DNA of 64,000 nt, taken from the NCBI GenBank assembly GCA_037447655.1, contig JBBHKE010001185.1, positions 82,911 to 146,910 on the forward strand, in the 5' to 3' direction. The stretch comes from Zygnema cylindricum. Its lineage: Eukaryota > Streptophyta > Zygnematophyceae > Zygnematales > Zygnemataceae. Shown here piece after piece: positions 48,019 through 58,761 of the stretch. Under the pieces are notes generated by a model, which worked only from the letters and a program-made list of their open reading frames with translations, ran no database searches and had not been told where the DNA came from. The translations under genes were made by a program, and so were the position numbers. Numbering within the stretch: the stretch's first letter is position 1; each line of letters starts with the position of its first letter.

Positions 48019-48113
48019 TTGAATTGCTGCACTGCTATATTGCTATGCTGCGATACTGCGCTAGTTTATCACCGCAGCTGCGCTGGTATACTGAGTCTAA
48101 AGCTTTAGGGGAG

Positions 48114-48951
48114 TGTTGTCTTTTGGAAAGCTCTCAGTCTCAGAGCAGCGCAGCAGCGCAGCAACTATACAGATAGCAGCGCAGCTGCTTTACGGAAGAG
48201 CAGCGCAGCTGCTATACAGCATAGCTGCGCAGCAGCGCAGCAGCAGAGCAGCGCAGCAGCGAAGCTGCGATACTGACAGGACAAACGCAGCTGCGGTCAC
48301 TTTGGATAAGATCCGTACAGACAACGCAGCTGCTACTATCTTGGATATGATTTGGTGCATGACACCGCAGCCGCGGGTGATATAAATGTGATCCGGTACG
48401 GGACAACGCAGCTGCGATTAATATGAATCTAGTCAAAGGACGAGATTCATAAGAGTATCACAAGTGACTTAGCCGACAAGTATTTGTACAGTAACTTAAT
48501 ATAGATTCTGAGTAATATTGACTGTACAATGATAGATTGGGTTGGCACGATCAAGAACACGTAGATCTCAGTAGGTGGGTTGATTCTGGACGTACCTCTC
48601 AGGTACACTATTATCGTCGGTAGAACACCGAAAGTATAAGACTTAGGACTTAGAACATTTTTATGCATCCAGACTTCCAAGTAGTAAAACTGCATACAGT
48701 TTTTGGGAAACTTCTGAGTATTATATCTTGAGTGTTGTTGGGTCAATTGTGCTGAAACTTTGGGAGTTGTCAGTGTTTATGTTACTCTATATTCTGATTG
48801 AGTTTTGTGAGATTTGGATGCTTTTATAAGAATTGGTGATCACTTAAGAACAGCTGTTTGGTAGGATTCTTGATAGCTTCTGAGAGTGTATCATGTCTAC
48901 TTCTACTACTACTCCTGCTCCTCCACCTGCACCGGTGGTTGTAGAACAACA
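48114..48951 (+). repeat. 3' LTR of element E
   Basis: 838 bp, same boundaries as the 5' LTR, followed by the CTTAC duplication. It carries the same ATG (48893) and first gag codons, which here run out into the LTR of F. Confidence 0.92.
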
Positions 48952-48956
48952 CTTAC

Positions 48957-49153
48957 TGCTCAGGGGAACAAATTCAGTGATTCTTTTTGCCTTTGACACA
49001 AATAAGTCTTGTCCTCACAGGGATGAGGGTGGTCAGAATATTTTTGTGCCTGGGCGGCATTTATTAAGTGGGAAAGTGGAAGGGGCAAATATTATCCTTG
49101 AGGCTTGACATAGGCTGCTCATTCTGTGGGTCGATGGAGACAACTAAATTTCA
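48957..49153 (+). repeat. 3' LTR of element F, end part
   Basis: TGCTCAGGGGAACAAATTCAG continues the LTR interrupted at 43022. It runs to CTAAATTTCA, then abuts a minus-oriented LTR fragment. Confidence 0.72.
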
Positions 49154-49905
49154 GGCACCAATCATATTACACTGCCGTACACAAAAGTACAGCTGCCGGT
49201 GTACTTTATGTACAGATATTGTATGACATTGCCTAATTGTCGACACATGTCAAATTCGGATTCGGTCGTGTAATCCCCGGAGATGTCGCGATCCAACGTA
49301 ATCGTGCCAGGTGTCATCCGATGTGGCGATGACCACAAACCACCAAGAATCTCTTGCGCGATCTCGACTTTCTTTTTGGCCGTCCGATTGAATGCAAATT
49401 TCAATCGTAGCCGTCATAAATGCTTGTGTGGTATTTGTTTCATAAAAAAAACAAAATGCGCAGTTCGCGTTTCTTATCCATACTGTAATCCGTAATTTTA
49501 CATAACTGGATCTATGTATCCGTAAACATCCGCCGTTTAATGAATTTTCCTGCATGGCAACATTTAAATAAACATCAAACCCTCTAGTATGTATCATTCT
49601 GTGTAGAATTAACGGATAAGTCCACTGGCTACCGGCGGTTTGACGATCGGCAGGTACCAGGATCAAATCCTAATTTCGACATACACCTTTTAGCAAATAA
49701 ACCTACCTATCTGTAAATCAGCTATTCTATTTCCCGTAAACAATCTGGATAGCCTAGGTAGCCATGGCTCTAGCTTCCTCTCCAACTTCTCAGTGACTAC
49801 AACAAGTGTGGGAGTTGGAGAGAGAAGTTAGAGGAAGACTGCATTGTCTTCTTTTTGTTTTCCAATTTAGAACTAGAAAATAATAAAAGAACCATTGATT
49901 TCTAC
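49154..49905 (-). repeat. LTR fragment G (minus strand)
   Basis: The fragment reads as the first three quarters of an H/B-type LTR on the minus strand, starting TGTAGAAATC at 49905. It contains an antisense (plus-strand) tRNA-like segment at about 49605-49690 with GATCAAATCC. The rest of the LTR and any internal region are missing. It abuts gypsy coding sequence at 49906. Confidence 0.75.
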
Positions 49906-50656
49906 AAAATTTTGGTTGAAGTGTCACCCAGCCAAGTGTACTTTCGGTGCGGAGGGAGTGCCCTATCTTGGCATTTTTATTTCGGCTGAGGGCATTACTC
50001 CCTTGGAAGTTGAGGTAGAGGTGATCACCAAACTGCCGGCTCCCACTAATCTCACTAGTCTGAGGGCTTTTCTCGGACTAGCCAGTTATTACCGTCGTTT
50101 TGTACTAAATTTTAGGATGATTGCGTCTCCCCTCAATGATATTCTCAAAAAAGAAGTGCCTTTTGTTTGGGGACCCGCCCAAGTAGAAGCGTTTCAAAAA
50201 CTGAAAACCGCGCTTTCCAGCGCTCCCATCATTCGACCTCCTAACCACAAGCTTCCATTTTTCCTACAAACAGATTTTAGGAAGCCTGGCATTGCGGCCA
50301 TTTTAACGCAAAGAGAGTTGAATGGAGAGGAATGTGTAGTGGCATACGCCAGCCGGAGCAATAACCGAGCTGAATCTGATTACAGTAGTTACGAGGGTGA
50401 ATGTCTTGCCGCGGTGTGGGGTATTGTTCATTTTCGACATTATCTTTACGTCAAGCCATTGACGCTCCTAACTGACCATCAACCCCGTCACTGGTTGATG
50501 ACCAACGATAAGCTTTCAGGGAAGCTTGCCCGATGGGCTTTAATTTTACAAGAGTACGACGTTGAGATCATCCATTGGCCCGGTTTGTTAAGCTTGAAAG
50601 CCGACGGGATTTCCCGGAATCCACTACCTCGGACCACCGATAATGGGGTCCGATAA
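49906..50656 (+). pseudogene. Gypsy RT C-terminus and RNase H
   Basis: RT thumb/connection blocks CTFGAEGVPYLG, LRAFLGLASYYRRF and KLKTALSSAPI are followed by RNase H with acidic residues in the TDFRKPG, SYEGECLA and LLTDHQP contexts. These are diagnostic of Ty3/gypsy. Frame ends at about 50656, where a frameshift leads to the integrase part. The RT catalytic region is absent. Confidence 0.87.
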
Positions 50657-51745
50657 GATTTCGACGAGGACGAGGTACCGCCATGTCAGTTGGTTTCTAT
50701 ATCACTTACTATCTCTCTTCTATTTCTCACCCTTGGCCGGCCACAGATATGTGGCGCGATGGCCCATTAATCCTCTTCCTCTCCTCTCAAACCTTTCGGC
50801 CCGGTACTTCCACCGAGGAGGAAGACCGAGTGAAAAAACGAGCCAAAAATTATCTGTGGCTCGGCGGATCTTTAGTTTGATTGCTGGCGAACAGCAATTA
50901 TCGGCATGTCCCTGGCAAACCGAGCGCTTGTCCTGGATTGAGCAGATACATATTGAGCTCGGCCACTACGAGACCAAGCATACTTTGAGCCTTGTACACG
51001 CACGTTATTGGTGGTCCGCAATGCAAGCGGATGTGGCGGCCATTCTCCACAAATGCGCCACATGCGACCAGTTATGCACCTCTTTCTCTAATCGGCAGGT
51101 GACTCTACAGCCATTGCCCATTAGTGGATTGTTTTATCGCTGGTCCGTGGATCTTGCCGGACCGTTTCCCTTATCTCGAAAGGGGAAACAATACATCATG
51201 ATAATGATTGAAAATTTTAGCAAGTGGGTAGAGGTGGTTGCTGTTCCCCACAATACCGCTAAATTGACCACCGCTGCTTTTAAAGAGAACGTACTCATGC
51301 GTTATGGAGCTCCTGCGGAGGTTCTCACAGACTAGGGTACAGAGTTCCAAAGGGAATTTCAAGAGATATTGGATAAAGTTTTAATTGATCATTGACTGAC
51401 GAGTCGTGATGACCCACAGGCCGATGGCTTGGCTGAGCGAGCTGTCCAAACTTTTAAGCTGGCTCTCCAAAAGCATTGTTTGGATAAACATATCTCCGTA
51501 TAGATGAATCCTTGGGCTATATCACCATGGGCTACAGGATGTCCGTACAGGCTAGCTTGGCTAATTTCAGCCCGTACTATATTCTCTTCGGTCGAGCACC
51601 CTTGCTCGGTCGAAATATTCAGAAAGCAACAAGTTTACCTTTGCCTCTAATGTTTGACACCATATTTTTGGAAGAACTAACTCGCTATGCTTTGCTTTTC
51701 GCTCGTGAGATGCCCATGGCTTTTGATAATTTGCAGGGTGCCTAA
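50643..51745 (+). pseudogene. Gypsy integrase (degraded)
   Basis: The zinc-binding HHCC domain reads GHYETKH...CATCDQLC at about 50960-51075. The core has SVDLAGPF and LTD, an in-frame TAG at 51333 and a TGA near 51395. DPQADGLAERAVQTFK follows, so all three catalytic acidic residues are present. The C-terminal part continues from 51512 (FSPYYILFGRAPLLG). The frame is broken at least three times. Confidence 0.85.
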
Positions 51746-51748
51746 CAT

Positions 51749-52219
51749 CGGGATACTTTAAGGTTCGCCACCACCCGGAGTGGCAGCTACAAGCCACAAA
51801 AGAAATCCTACCGGGTCGGCGATTACGTGTACCTGCGACGACAGTCGTTCGATACTTTGGACATACATGTTTCACAACACATTTTTCGTGTGGTGGAAAT
51901 GGATGCTAACGAGATGTTCGGTTTGCAGGGTGCGGATACGTGGAGGATGCGAGAGCATTCGAAGAATTGTGCACCTTGCTACTTACCTAATTTGTCACAG
52001 GATATGGACCCGATGCGGATGCCGATCACTGAGGCGACGGAGTGTACCATCTGCAGGCGGCCAGACGGCGAGACTTTCATGCTCTTGTGTGATCATTGCA
52101 ACCAAGGGTTTCAGATGTAGTGCTTAGTGCCTCCATTGACGGTTGTGCCAGCTGGCCATTGGTTGTGCCATGGGTGTCGTGAGCTGCCGGCGGTTTTGAC
52201 CAGCTCCTCCGCAGGCTAA
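51749..52219 (+). pseudogene. Gypsy integrase tail with PHD finger
   Basis: A GDYVYLRR-type integrase C-terminal module is followed by a PHD zinc finger at about 52044-52180: CTIC, then LLCDHC, PPL and HWLCHGC with canonical spacing. The single zinc-binding histidine reads glutamine, and a TAG at 52118 lies just before the sixth ligand. In this position most chromovirus integrases carry a chromodomain. PHD fingers read histone H3 tails, so a targeting role is the natural inference. Confidence 0.75.
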
Positions 52220-52234
52220 GGAGCTGGGGGGGGG

Positions 52235-53425
52235 GAATTATAGGGGTCACTTCACGCTACGGGAGTATTCTTCCCTTTTCCTCCTTTGGTTATTTTCACC
52301 TTTATTCTTTTGCATGATGTTTATTCATTTTTTCCTTTTTATTCATTTTTCCTTTGTATATACGGTTGTGAGCATGACTTGGTTGATTAGGATGCATATT
52401 TTACCTTGCTTCAGTTGTCATGTCGTATCGTATTGGTTGCTAGCACGCACGATATGTGGCACGCTTGCACGATTTTTGGCACGCGGGCACGGTATTTTGC
52501 ATGCACGCACCATTTCTTGCATGCATGCTTAGTTTGTTTCGCGATATCGTCGATTTATCTATTTGGGACATTTACGCGATTCGCGTGCACGTTTCGTTTG
52601 AACGTGTACTAATTTGGTGTGATATGTTTCGTTTCATGCGTAGGTACACAATTTTGGAGTATGGACGCGAAGTATCATTTGGTGATGGAGCGCGATTTCC
52701 GAGAGTGCTATGGACGCTTTGATACCCTTCATTCATTTAAGTCGCGAACCCATGTAGGTTCACGCATACTTGTAGTTAGGGAGGGTTTTTACCCTCGGAC
52801 GGTGAATTTTGTAAGACGTACGGCAAACGATGTTGGCCGCCTATTTGCCAATATCTTAAGTTATTTCATTCATGTAAAGTAGGCTAGACGTAGGCTAGTT
52901 TCGCGCTAGGCTTAGCTTAGCTCCTACTTAGGCTAGTTCTCACAGTTAGAGAATTTAGCTTTTGGACAAGAATTTTCTCTTGGCGGCGCAGCTTTCTCTT
53001 GCTCTCACTCTCACCGATTGCTCATGCTTTCTATTTGTTATTGCTAGCTAGTTATAGAGGCTAGATAGATTACGAATATTTGCCTTTGTATTTTCTGCCC
53101 ACATTTTTAATCCACACGGCCTAAGGCCACGTCCAGAAGGTTTCCCTCCAAACTCGATCTTTTGGTGGAAGTGTGAAATTAGAGATTGTGGGGGAGCACG
53201 TCTGGACCTTGTTGTGCCTTCCTCGGGCAGCTTGACGGTTTGGTTGTGTGTGTGTGCCTTGTTTGTATTTCGGTTGGCTTGGAAGGAGTGTATTTTTGAT
53301 CAAATTTGGATTTTCCCTTGTTTCGGTTGGAATATTTCTTGCTTTGATGTCATAACGAGATAACTCTTGTAGGGAATGTGATATAGACCAGAGAGCCTAG
53401 TGGCTACCTCTCGGCTTAACATAAA
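52235..53425 (+). repeat. Gypsy 3' LTR (approximate limits)
   Basis: A roughly 1.19-kb segment starts AATTATAGGGGTCACTTCACG right after the G-run. The same start recurs at about 53424, defining the repeat length. GCACG words cluster at 52440-52520. Confidence 0.6.
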
Positions 53426-53610
53426 TTATAAGGGTCACTTCACGGTAGGGGAGTATTATTCCATTTTTCTCATTTGGTTATTTTCTCCTTTATTCTTTTT
53501 GCATGATGTATATACATTTTTTCCTTCTCGTTCATTTTTCGTTTGTATATATGGTTGTGAGCATGCCTTGGCTGGTTAGGATGCATAGTTTATCTTGCTT
53601 CTCACTTATG
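53424..53610 (+). repeat. Second, truncated gypsy LTR start
   Basis: AATTATAAGGGTCACTTCACGG and the following ~180 bp match 52235-52420 at high identity, then diverge. This is a tandem LTR remnant or an adjacent second insertion. Confidence 0.65.
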
Positions 53611-54246
53611 CACGACAGTACTGTCTTCGTACATGTCAGTGCTTTTAGGGTTATTAAGGGGGGTTTGGGGAATTTTAAGGTATATTCTCGTGCATTCTCA
53701 TATGTAGCTTTTGTTTGTACATTTACGTACAGTGTTTTTATTTTTTTGTACTTTGACGGTTATTGTTTTGAGTGTTTTAGGGTACATTTTCGTACGTTTT
53801 CGCATATTTTATTTATACGCACTTACATCTTTTGTACATCTACGTACATCGTCCGTATATTTCACTACTTTTAGGGTTAGAATTTAGGGTGTTTAGGGTA
53901 CTTCCCGTATATTTCGTACATTCCAATAAATTACAGTACAAGTGCTTTGCATTATCCGTACTTTTAGGTTTTTTAGGGTGAACCTTTCGTACAATGCCGT
54001 ACATATCAGTATGTTTCTCGTACATTCTAAGATTTTTTAAGGATTTTTTTGGTTTAAGAGGACGGGTTTCGTACTTTTTCGTACATCGTACAACGGAAAC
54101 TAACGAACGGTACGAAAGTAACGAATTCTACGTAAAAATCGTAATATAATCAAAATCCGTACGAATAGGACAACTAGGGTCCTCTCACTCCGTCTTCTAA
54201 AGGAAGCCGTCGTTGGAGACGCCATAAATTCCGCCGCTCGCCGCTA
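53611..54246. other. GTAC- and TTTAGGG-rich gene-free DNA
   Basis: No gene. About seven TTTAGGG-like words and many GTAC words occur within 53640-54060. Confidence 0.45.
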
Positions 54247-54791
54247 CACCGCAAATCGTTATTAGTGTCAAAGTCACTAATTTGGGTTCTTAAAATTTTG
54301 AATTTTTTTTTCAAATAGGATACATTATTTTAATTTTTCCTTGACGTTAATTAAGGTCCTGTACAAAATAAAGTAAAGCCCGAAAGTACAATAAAATATA
54401 AATAGTGTGGTTTATGGTCGATGTCAGACCGTACATAACTGTACATTTTCAAGTGAAAATTTTCAAAAAATGAATTTAATCAGACGCGCACGCATAGGAA
54501 AGTGCGCAAAAAAAAACGGGATTAGTCTAACACGTAAATTAGTATAGCATGTACAGATATTTAAGATTCGCGACGGCGTACGATTTATAATATTTTGTAC
54601 GGAAACATATATTAATGTATATAATCGTACGGCGCATATTCCATTTTTGCTGTTCCCAAATGAAATTAGCATAAACGCCGAAATTAGAATACACCTTTTT
54701 TTTGAAAAAGCTCAAATTCTTAATTAGCATCAATCACGGTAAATTTTCTTCAACACTATTTAAACTTTGACACTAATAACGATTCGCAGTG
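54247..54791. mobile_element. MITE-like element, TA-flanked (copy d)
   Basis: 545 bp with terminal inverted repeats of about 29 bp (CACCGCAAATCGTTATTAGTG...) and TA at both sides (54245-54246, 54792-54793). Collinear with copy c at 26.5 kb through the interior. Confidence 0.78.
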
Positions 54792-54793
54792 TA

Positions 54794-55131
54794 GTTCGTT
54801 GACCTTTTTCAGTTTTCTAGAGTATTGAATCTTTATAAATTTTGAAATTTGAAATTCAAAATAAAATACGAATTTTTTAAATTCCGAAATCGTTTGATAC
54901 GCACTGTACGTACATCGTTAGTTTACTCCGTGCTGTTATGCTCATAGGACATCTATGAGTTATGGCACAATTCGAACAGTAATAAATTACGTACGGACAG
55001 ATCCTACAATTTAATAATTTCATACAAATCTTAATTTGTGTCCGTCGTACACATACGACATTTTTGGAATCTCTGACAATTGCCGTCGACTTCACAATTT
55101 CCGTCGACTTCACCGTCCAATGGAAACAAAG
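54794..55131. other. Intergenic DNA upstream of the glycosyltransferase gene
   Basis: AT-rich, no coding motif. Ends with the left copy of the 8-bp duplication AAACAAAG. Confidence 0.4.
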
Positions 55132-55251
55132 CATAGTTCAAAAGTAGGCGTTTAATACAATATGGGTCTTAAGGTCATATCGTATTAAATTGTATTCAGG
55201 TCATATTGTATCATATTGTATATATATACTTTGACCTACTTTTGAACTATG
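55132..55251. mobile_element. 120-bp MITE with 8-bp target duplication (hAT-like)
   Basis: Perfect 17-bp terminal inverted repeats (CATAGTTCAAAAGTAGG / CCTACTTTTGAACTATG) enclose an AT-rich core. The 8-bp sequence AAACAAAG stands directly on both sides (55124-55131 and 55252-55259). An 8-bp target duplication and short terminal repeats are the hallmark of hAT superfamily derivatives. It lies about 260 bp upstream of the glycosyltransferase start codon. Confidence 0.85.
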
Positions 55252-55259
55252 AAACAAAG

Positions 55260-55509
55260 CACGCGCGCGATAGTCGACTCGCTGGCACGCGCGGATGCAG
55301 AGAGACTGTCCGTACACGATTCCGTACGATTCCTGGCGACGCCCAACGGAGGAGAGGCATTACACGGAACGCGAGTTCGCGCTACAGTCCCGAATCCTTC
55401 GTCCGCTTCTCTCGCTGTCCTTCTGCGCCTTCCACGTCACCCTCCGACTCGTCCTCTCGCGCTCCTCTCCCTCGCCCTCTCCCTCTCCCTCTCCCTCTCC
55501 CCCCCCCTC
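55260..55509 (+). promoter_or_regulatory. GC-rich promoter/5' UTR region of the glycosyltransferase gene
   Basis: Composition shifts abruptly from AT-rich to CpG-rich from about 55255 and stays so through exon 1. A CCCTCT microsatellite (about 55452-55507) abuts the start codon. No TATA box was recognised. This looks like a CpG-rich housekeeping-type promoter with a pyrimidine-rich leader. Confidence 0.5.
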
Positions 55510-58500
55510 ATGGCCGCCCACGTCACACTGCCGCGGCTGGCGCTGGCCGGGCTGCTGCTTTTGTCGGCTAGTGCCGGAAACTTCGCGGAAGCTTCCTCGC
55601 ATCGCTGGGTGTCGGACCTCCACGAGCTGACGCGTCGGCCGGGCGAGACGGTACGTCACGTCACGGGATGCGGTACGGAATGGTACGGATCGGAACGGAC
55701 GGGGATGGGAAGCGCGGGACAGGCTGAAGGGTTTGGCTGAATTGTACGGATCAAAAAAGGTACGGGATATGGGAAAGGTACGGACATGGGAATATTACGG
55801 ATATGGGAAAGGTACGGACATGAGAATGGTACGGATATGGGAAAGGTACGGACATGAGAATGGTACGGATATGGGAAAGGTACGGACATGGGAATGGTAC
55901 GGATATGGGAAAGGTACGGACATGAGAATGGTACGGATATGGGAAAGGTACGGACATGAGAATGGTACGGATATGGGAAAGGTACGGACATGAGAATGGT
56001 ACGGATATGGGAAAGGTACGGACATGAGAATGGTACGGGATTAGTGTAGAGATCCGATTAACATTAATGGAGAGATCTGGTTTTTTTGACAAAAAAAAAA
56101 AAAAAAAAATTGTAAAAACACAAAACAATTAAGAAGAAATTTGATTTTTGCAGGTGGAAAAACGAGCGCCGGGGTGTATTTTATTTATGGATGATCGTCA
56201 ATTTAACCCAGAATATAACGATTTGGAAAAATGGGGAGAGGACGCCCCATTTTGGTTATTTTCTCGAGTCATAAATAGGTGATTAAAAAATTCTTCCCTC
56301 TTTTGTTTTTCTTTTGTTTTCCTTTTTTTTTTACCCTCTCCCGCCTTTTTTCTTTCTTCCTTATTTTTTTTTTTTTTCTTTGTTCGTTTTTTGCCTTTTT
56401 TAGTTTTGTTCCTTATTCCCTCTTTTTTTTTCTTCTTCCATTTTGGTTTTTTTCCTCCTTTTTTATGTACAATGGAAAAGGTTCCGAGGAGTTTTTTATG
56501 AGATGGTAGAAATTATTGTCAACTTCGATAATTTTATTATCTACGCCGATACTTTTAGAAATTTTGGAAATCCATTGTCGATGTCGAAACTATTTGGAAT
56601 TTTAAAAACAAAATTGCCGATCCCAAAATGTTTTGAAAATTAAGAAATCGTATCGTCAATGTCGTCAATTTACGATGGTAATGTCGATTCTAGAAACCGA
56701 TTTCCCTCCATTCCTTCCCTACCTCCCCCCCTCCCTCCGCTCTCCCTCTCCCCCGACCCTCCTCCCTCCCTCTCCCCCCCTCTATCTACCTCTCTCTCTT
56801 TCTCTCTTTTTCTTATAGTTTGTATTGCTAGAAATTGGAGTTATGCTACATGAAAATGCAGGGCATATACGGATTGGCACAGATATCAGTTCATTTTTAA
56901 CCCTCTCTCTCTCCCCCTCTCCCTCTCTTTTTCCCTCTCCCTCCCTTTTTTTATAGTTTTATTGCTTAAATTGACGTTTTATTGTTACAAAAAATGCAGG
57001 GCCTATGCCGACCGTTACGGATATCGGTTCATTATAGGGAAATTGAAGGACTACGTGACAGAACCGTTACGTGGCACTTCTTGGTACAAGGTTTGTTTCT
57101 TTGTATCTGTATTCAAGTGTTTTTTTAGGGTTTCTTTTTATAATTTTCCTGTTTCACATTTGTTTTTTACTCTCCTTCTCGTCCTTTTTTTTCTTTTCCC
57201 TGCCTTTTTTTTCACTTTTGCATTTGTTGTTTTTTTCTTTTGTTTTTGTTTTTGTCTTTGTTTTTGTTATGCTTTACTATCTTCTCTTTCTTTATTTTTC
57301 ATCTTCTTCTATCCTTTTCCTTTTCCTTTTCTTGCCCCAGCCTTTCTTTTCTATGGTGTCCTTTCCTTTCCGTTTCTTAACGAGAATTGCGAAACATGTT
57401 AGCTGTCAGGTATTATAAGGTTTATATAGAGGATTTGATTGTCAAGTCGCTAAAATTTTCCTTTCAATAACATATTGGATAACAAGTGCCTTAAAGTTTT
57501 CGTATGCAACAATATGTTGTATAATACATGTTAATATCTGTATTTAAATTCTTTCGTATGCAAGAATACATCAAGTATCAAGCTTTCATAGAGAGATATT
57601 GATAATTACTAATATTACCAATATGAATTGCTTTAACTGGTGAACAAAAGATTGGGTTTTAAATTACCCTGAGTTAAAAAAGATCAAATTTAATGCAACT
57701 TCATTCTTGCTCTTATTCATATTACTTTTTTTTTTCTTTTGCCAGATCCTATTCGCGAAAGCTCAACTACAATGTTGTTGTCAATGGGTTTTTTTTATCG
57801 ATTCAGACGCTTATTTCAAAATGAACGGCCACGATTTGTCGATCGAATCGTGGTTACATCGAATCACTGAACCCACTTTTTTTGATTACCTTAAACCCTT
57901 AAATGTCAATATGACAACACAAACCTGGTTTCCGCAGCCTCCCAAAAAACTTTTAGAGTCACCGGAAGGTGAAGATGGTTTAATCGCTTTGTTTCCAAGA
58001 AACGGAGATAGTACAGCTAGTCCATGTGGAGGGAGAAGTCCTTCGGAGCCGGATGCTTTCTTTTACGAACCTGGACAAAATTTAAAATGTTATTGGGGTT
58101 TTATAAATGCGGGACAGTTCATGTTACGAAACTCGACTTTAACACATCAGGTGAGAAATTATTATCATTTTTTAAAGGAAAGCAAACCGTGTATTGCTAT
58201 TAACTTTAATGTTTTTTTCTCCACTAAAATCAACTTTTCTACGTGCACTTGGAGACCACAAATTGCAAGGTAGAAACTTACCTTTCTATCACAATCGATA
58301 AGGGTGCACAGAGAAAAGTGAGTCTAAAGGCCGAAAAAAACATTAAAGCTAATAGTGGTACATAGTACATAATTCGATATGGAATGGATGGTTGTGACAA
58401 ATTGTATGTGAATCATGTGGTATGTCCTATAACATAGCAAATGGAGATTTAGGTATGTCTTGATAGAAAATGGTGATGACTTCTGATTTTAAACCTTTTG

Positions 58501-58761
58501 GTTATTTGTGATTAACAGTTTTTGGACGAATGGTTTAATGAACTAAACCCAAGATTCTACAATTTGCATCCTTGGGAGCAAAGGCGAGTTGGCAACATTG
58601 CATACAAGTATAAGAAAAATATGATAATTGTTCCTTTTAGAGAATTGACTGGTCACAAGGGTGAAAGAGTACGACATTATTCAGCAAATGAGGCCATTAG
58701 ACAATTAAAGATAAAACAAGCGATGGTTGGATTGTTAACGAAAATAGAAGCTGAACGATAA
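55510..58761 (+). CDS. GT34-like glycosyltransferase, five exons, 334 aa
   Basis: Exons by GT-AG junctions: 55510-55650, 56154-56278, 57000-57090, 57746-58150, 58519-58761. They total 1,005 bp, keep one frame and end in TAA. Residues 1-23 are a hydrophobic signal peptide or anchor (LALAGLLLLSASAG). Exons 2-3 give the FSRVINR / AYADRYGYRF block common in GT34 (GMA12/MNN10) enzymes. Exon 4 has WVFFIDSDAYF, a DxD-type nucleotide-sugar/metal site, then GFINAGQFMLRNS. Exon 5 has HPWEQRR and ends in a basic helix-like tail. Such enzymes transfer hexose or pentose from UDP/GDP-sugars onto glycans in the ER/Golgi. The substrate cannot be told. The start is the first ATG of the CpG-rich region and gives the signal peptide. 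Family call is by motif pattern; a related nucleotide-sugar transferase family is the alternative. Confidence 0.75.
55759..56041 (+). repeat. 17-bp minisatellite in intron 1
   Basis: About 16 units alternate GGTACGGATATGGGAAA and GGTACGGACATGAGAAT, giving a 34-bp higher-order period. It lies wholly within intron 1 of the glycosyltransferase gene. Confidence 0.9.
56762..57040 (+). repeat. Partial tandem duplication of intron 2 end and exon 3 start
   Basis: Unit 1 (to about 56900) and unit 2 (to about 57040) each consist of a CT-rich tract, TATAGTTT-TATTGCT, AAAATGCAG and an exon-3-like start. The first unit's exon-like part (56862-56900) aligns with exon 3 and keeps its frame for 13 codons, but has no splice donor. 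It is therefore a pseudo-exon. Confidence 0.65.

Larger units (their letters stand above)
43023..48951 (+). mobile_element. Ty1/copia element E (full length)
   Basis: A 5,929-bp plus-strand element has two LTRs of exactly 838 bp with TGTTG...CAACA tips. A perfect target duplication CTTAC lies at 43018-43022 and 48952-48956. Roughly 20 differences separate the LTRs, so it is among the younger insertions. It sits inside the LTR of F. Only one gag frameshift, one RT stop and a short damaged stretch after it break the polyprotein. Confidence 0.93.
49906..52230 (+). mobile_element. Ty3/gypsy element, internal region (5'-truncated)
   Basis: Order RT, RNase H, integrase defines Ty3/gypsy. The 5' part including gag, protease and most of RT is replaced by LTR G. 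Coding ends at 52219 and is followed by a G-run (52226-52236) that can serve as polypurine tract before an LTR-like sequence. Confidence 0.85.

Noticed and set aside
55206-55740. Overlapping long open frames around exon 1 of the glycosyltransferase gene
   Set aside because: They arise from the GC-rich composition. Only the frame starting at 55510 gives a signal peptide and splices in phase to the conserved exons.
55656-56128. Minus-strand open frames with SVPFPYPYHSHVRT repeats
   Set aside because: They are translations of the 17-bp minisatellite in intron 1.
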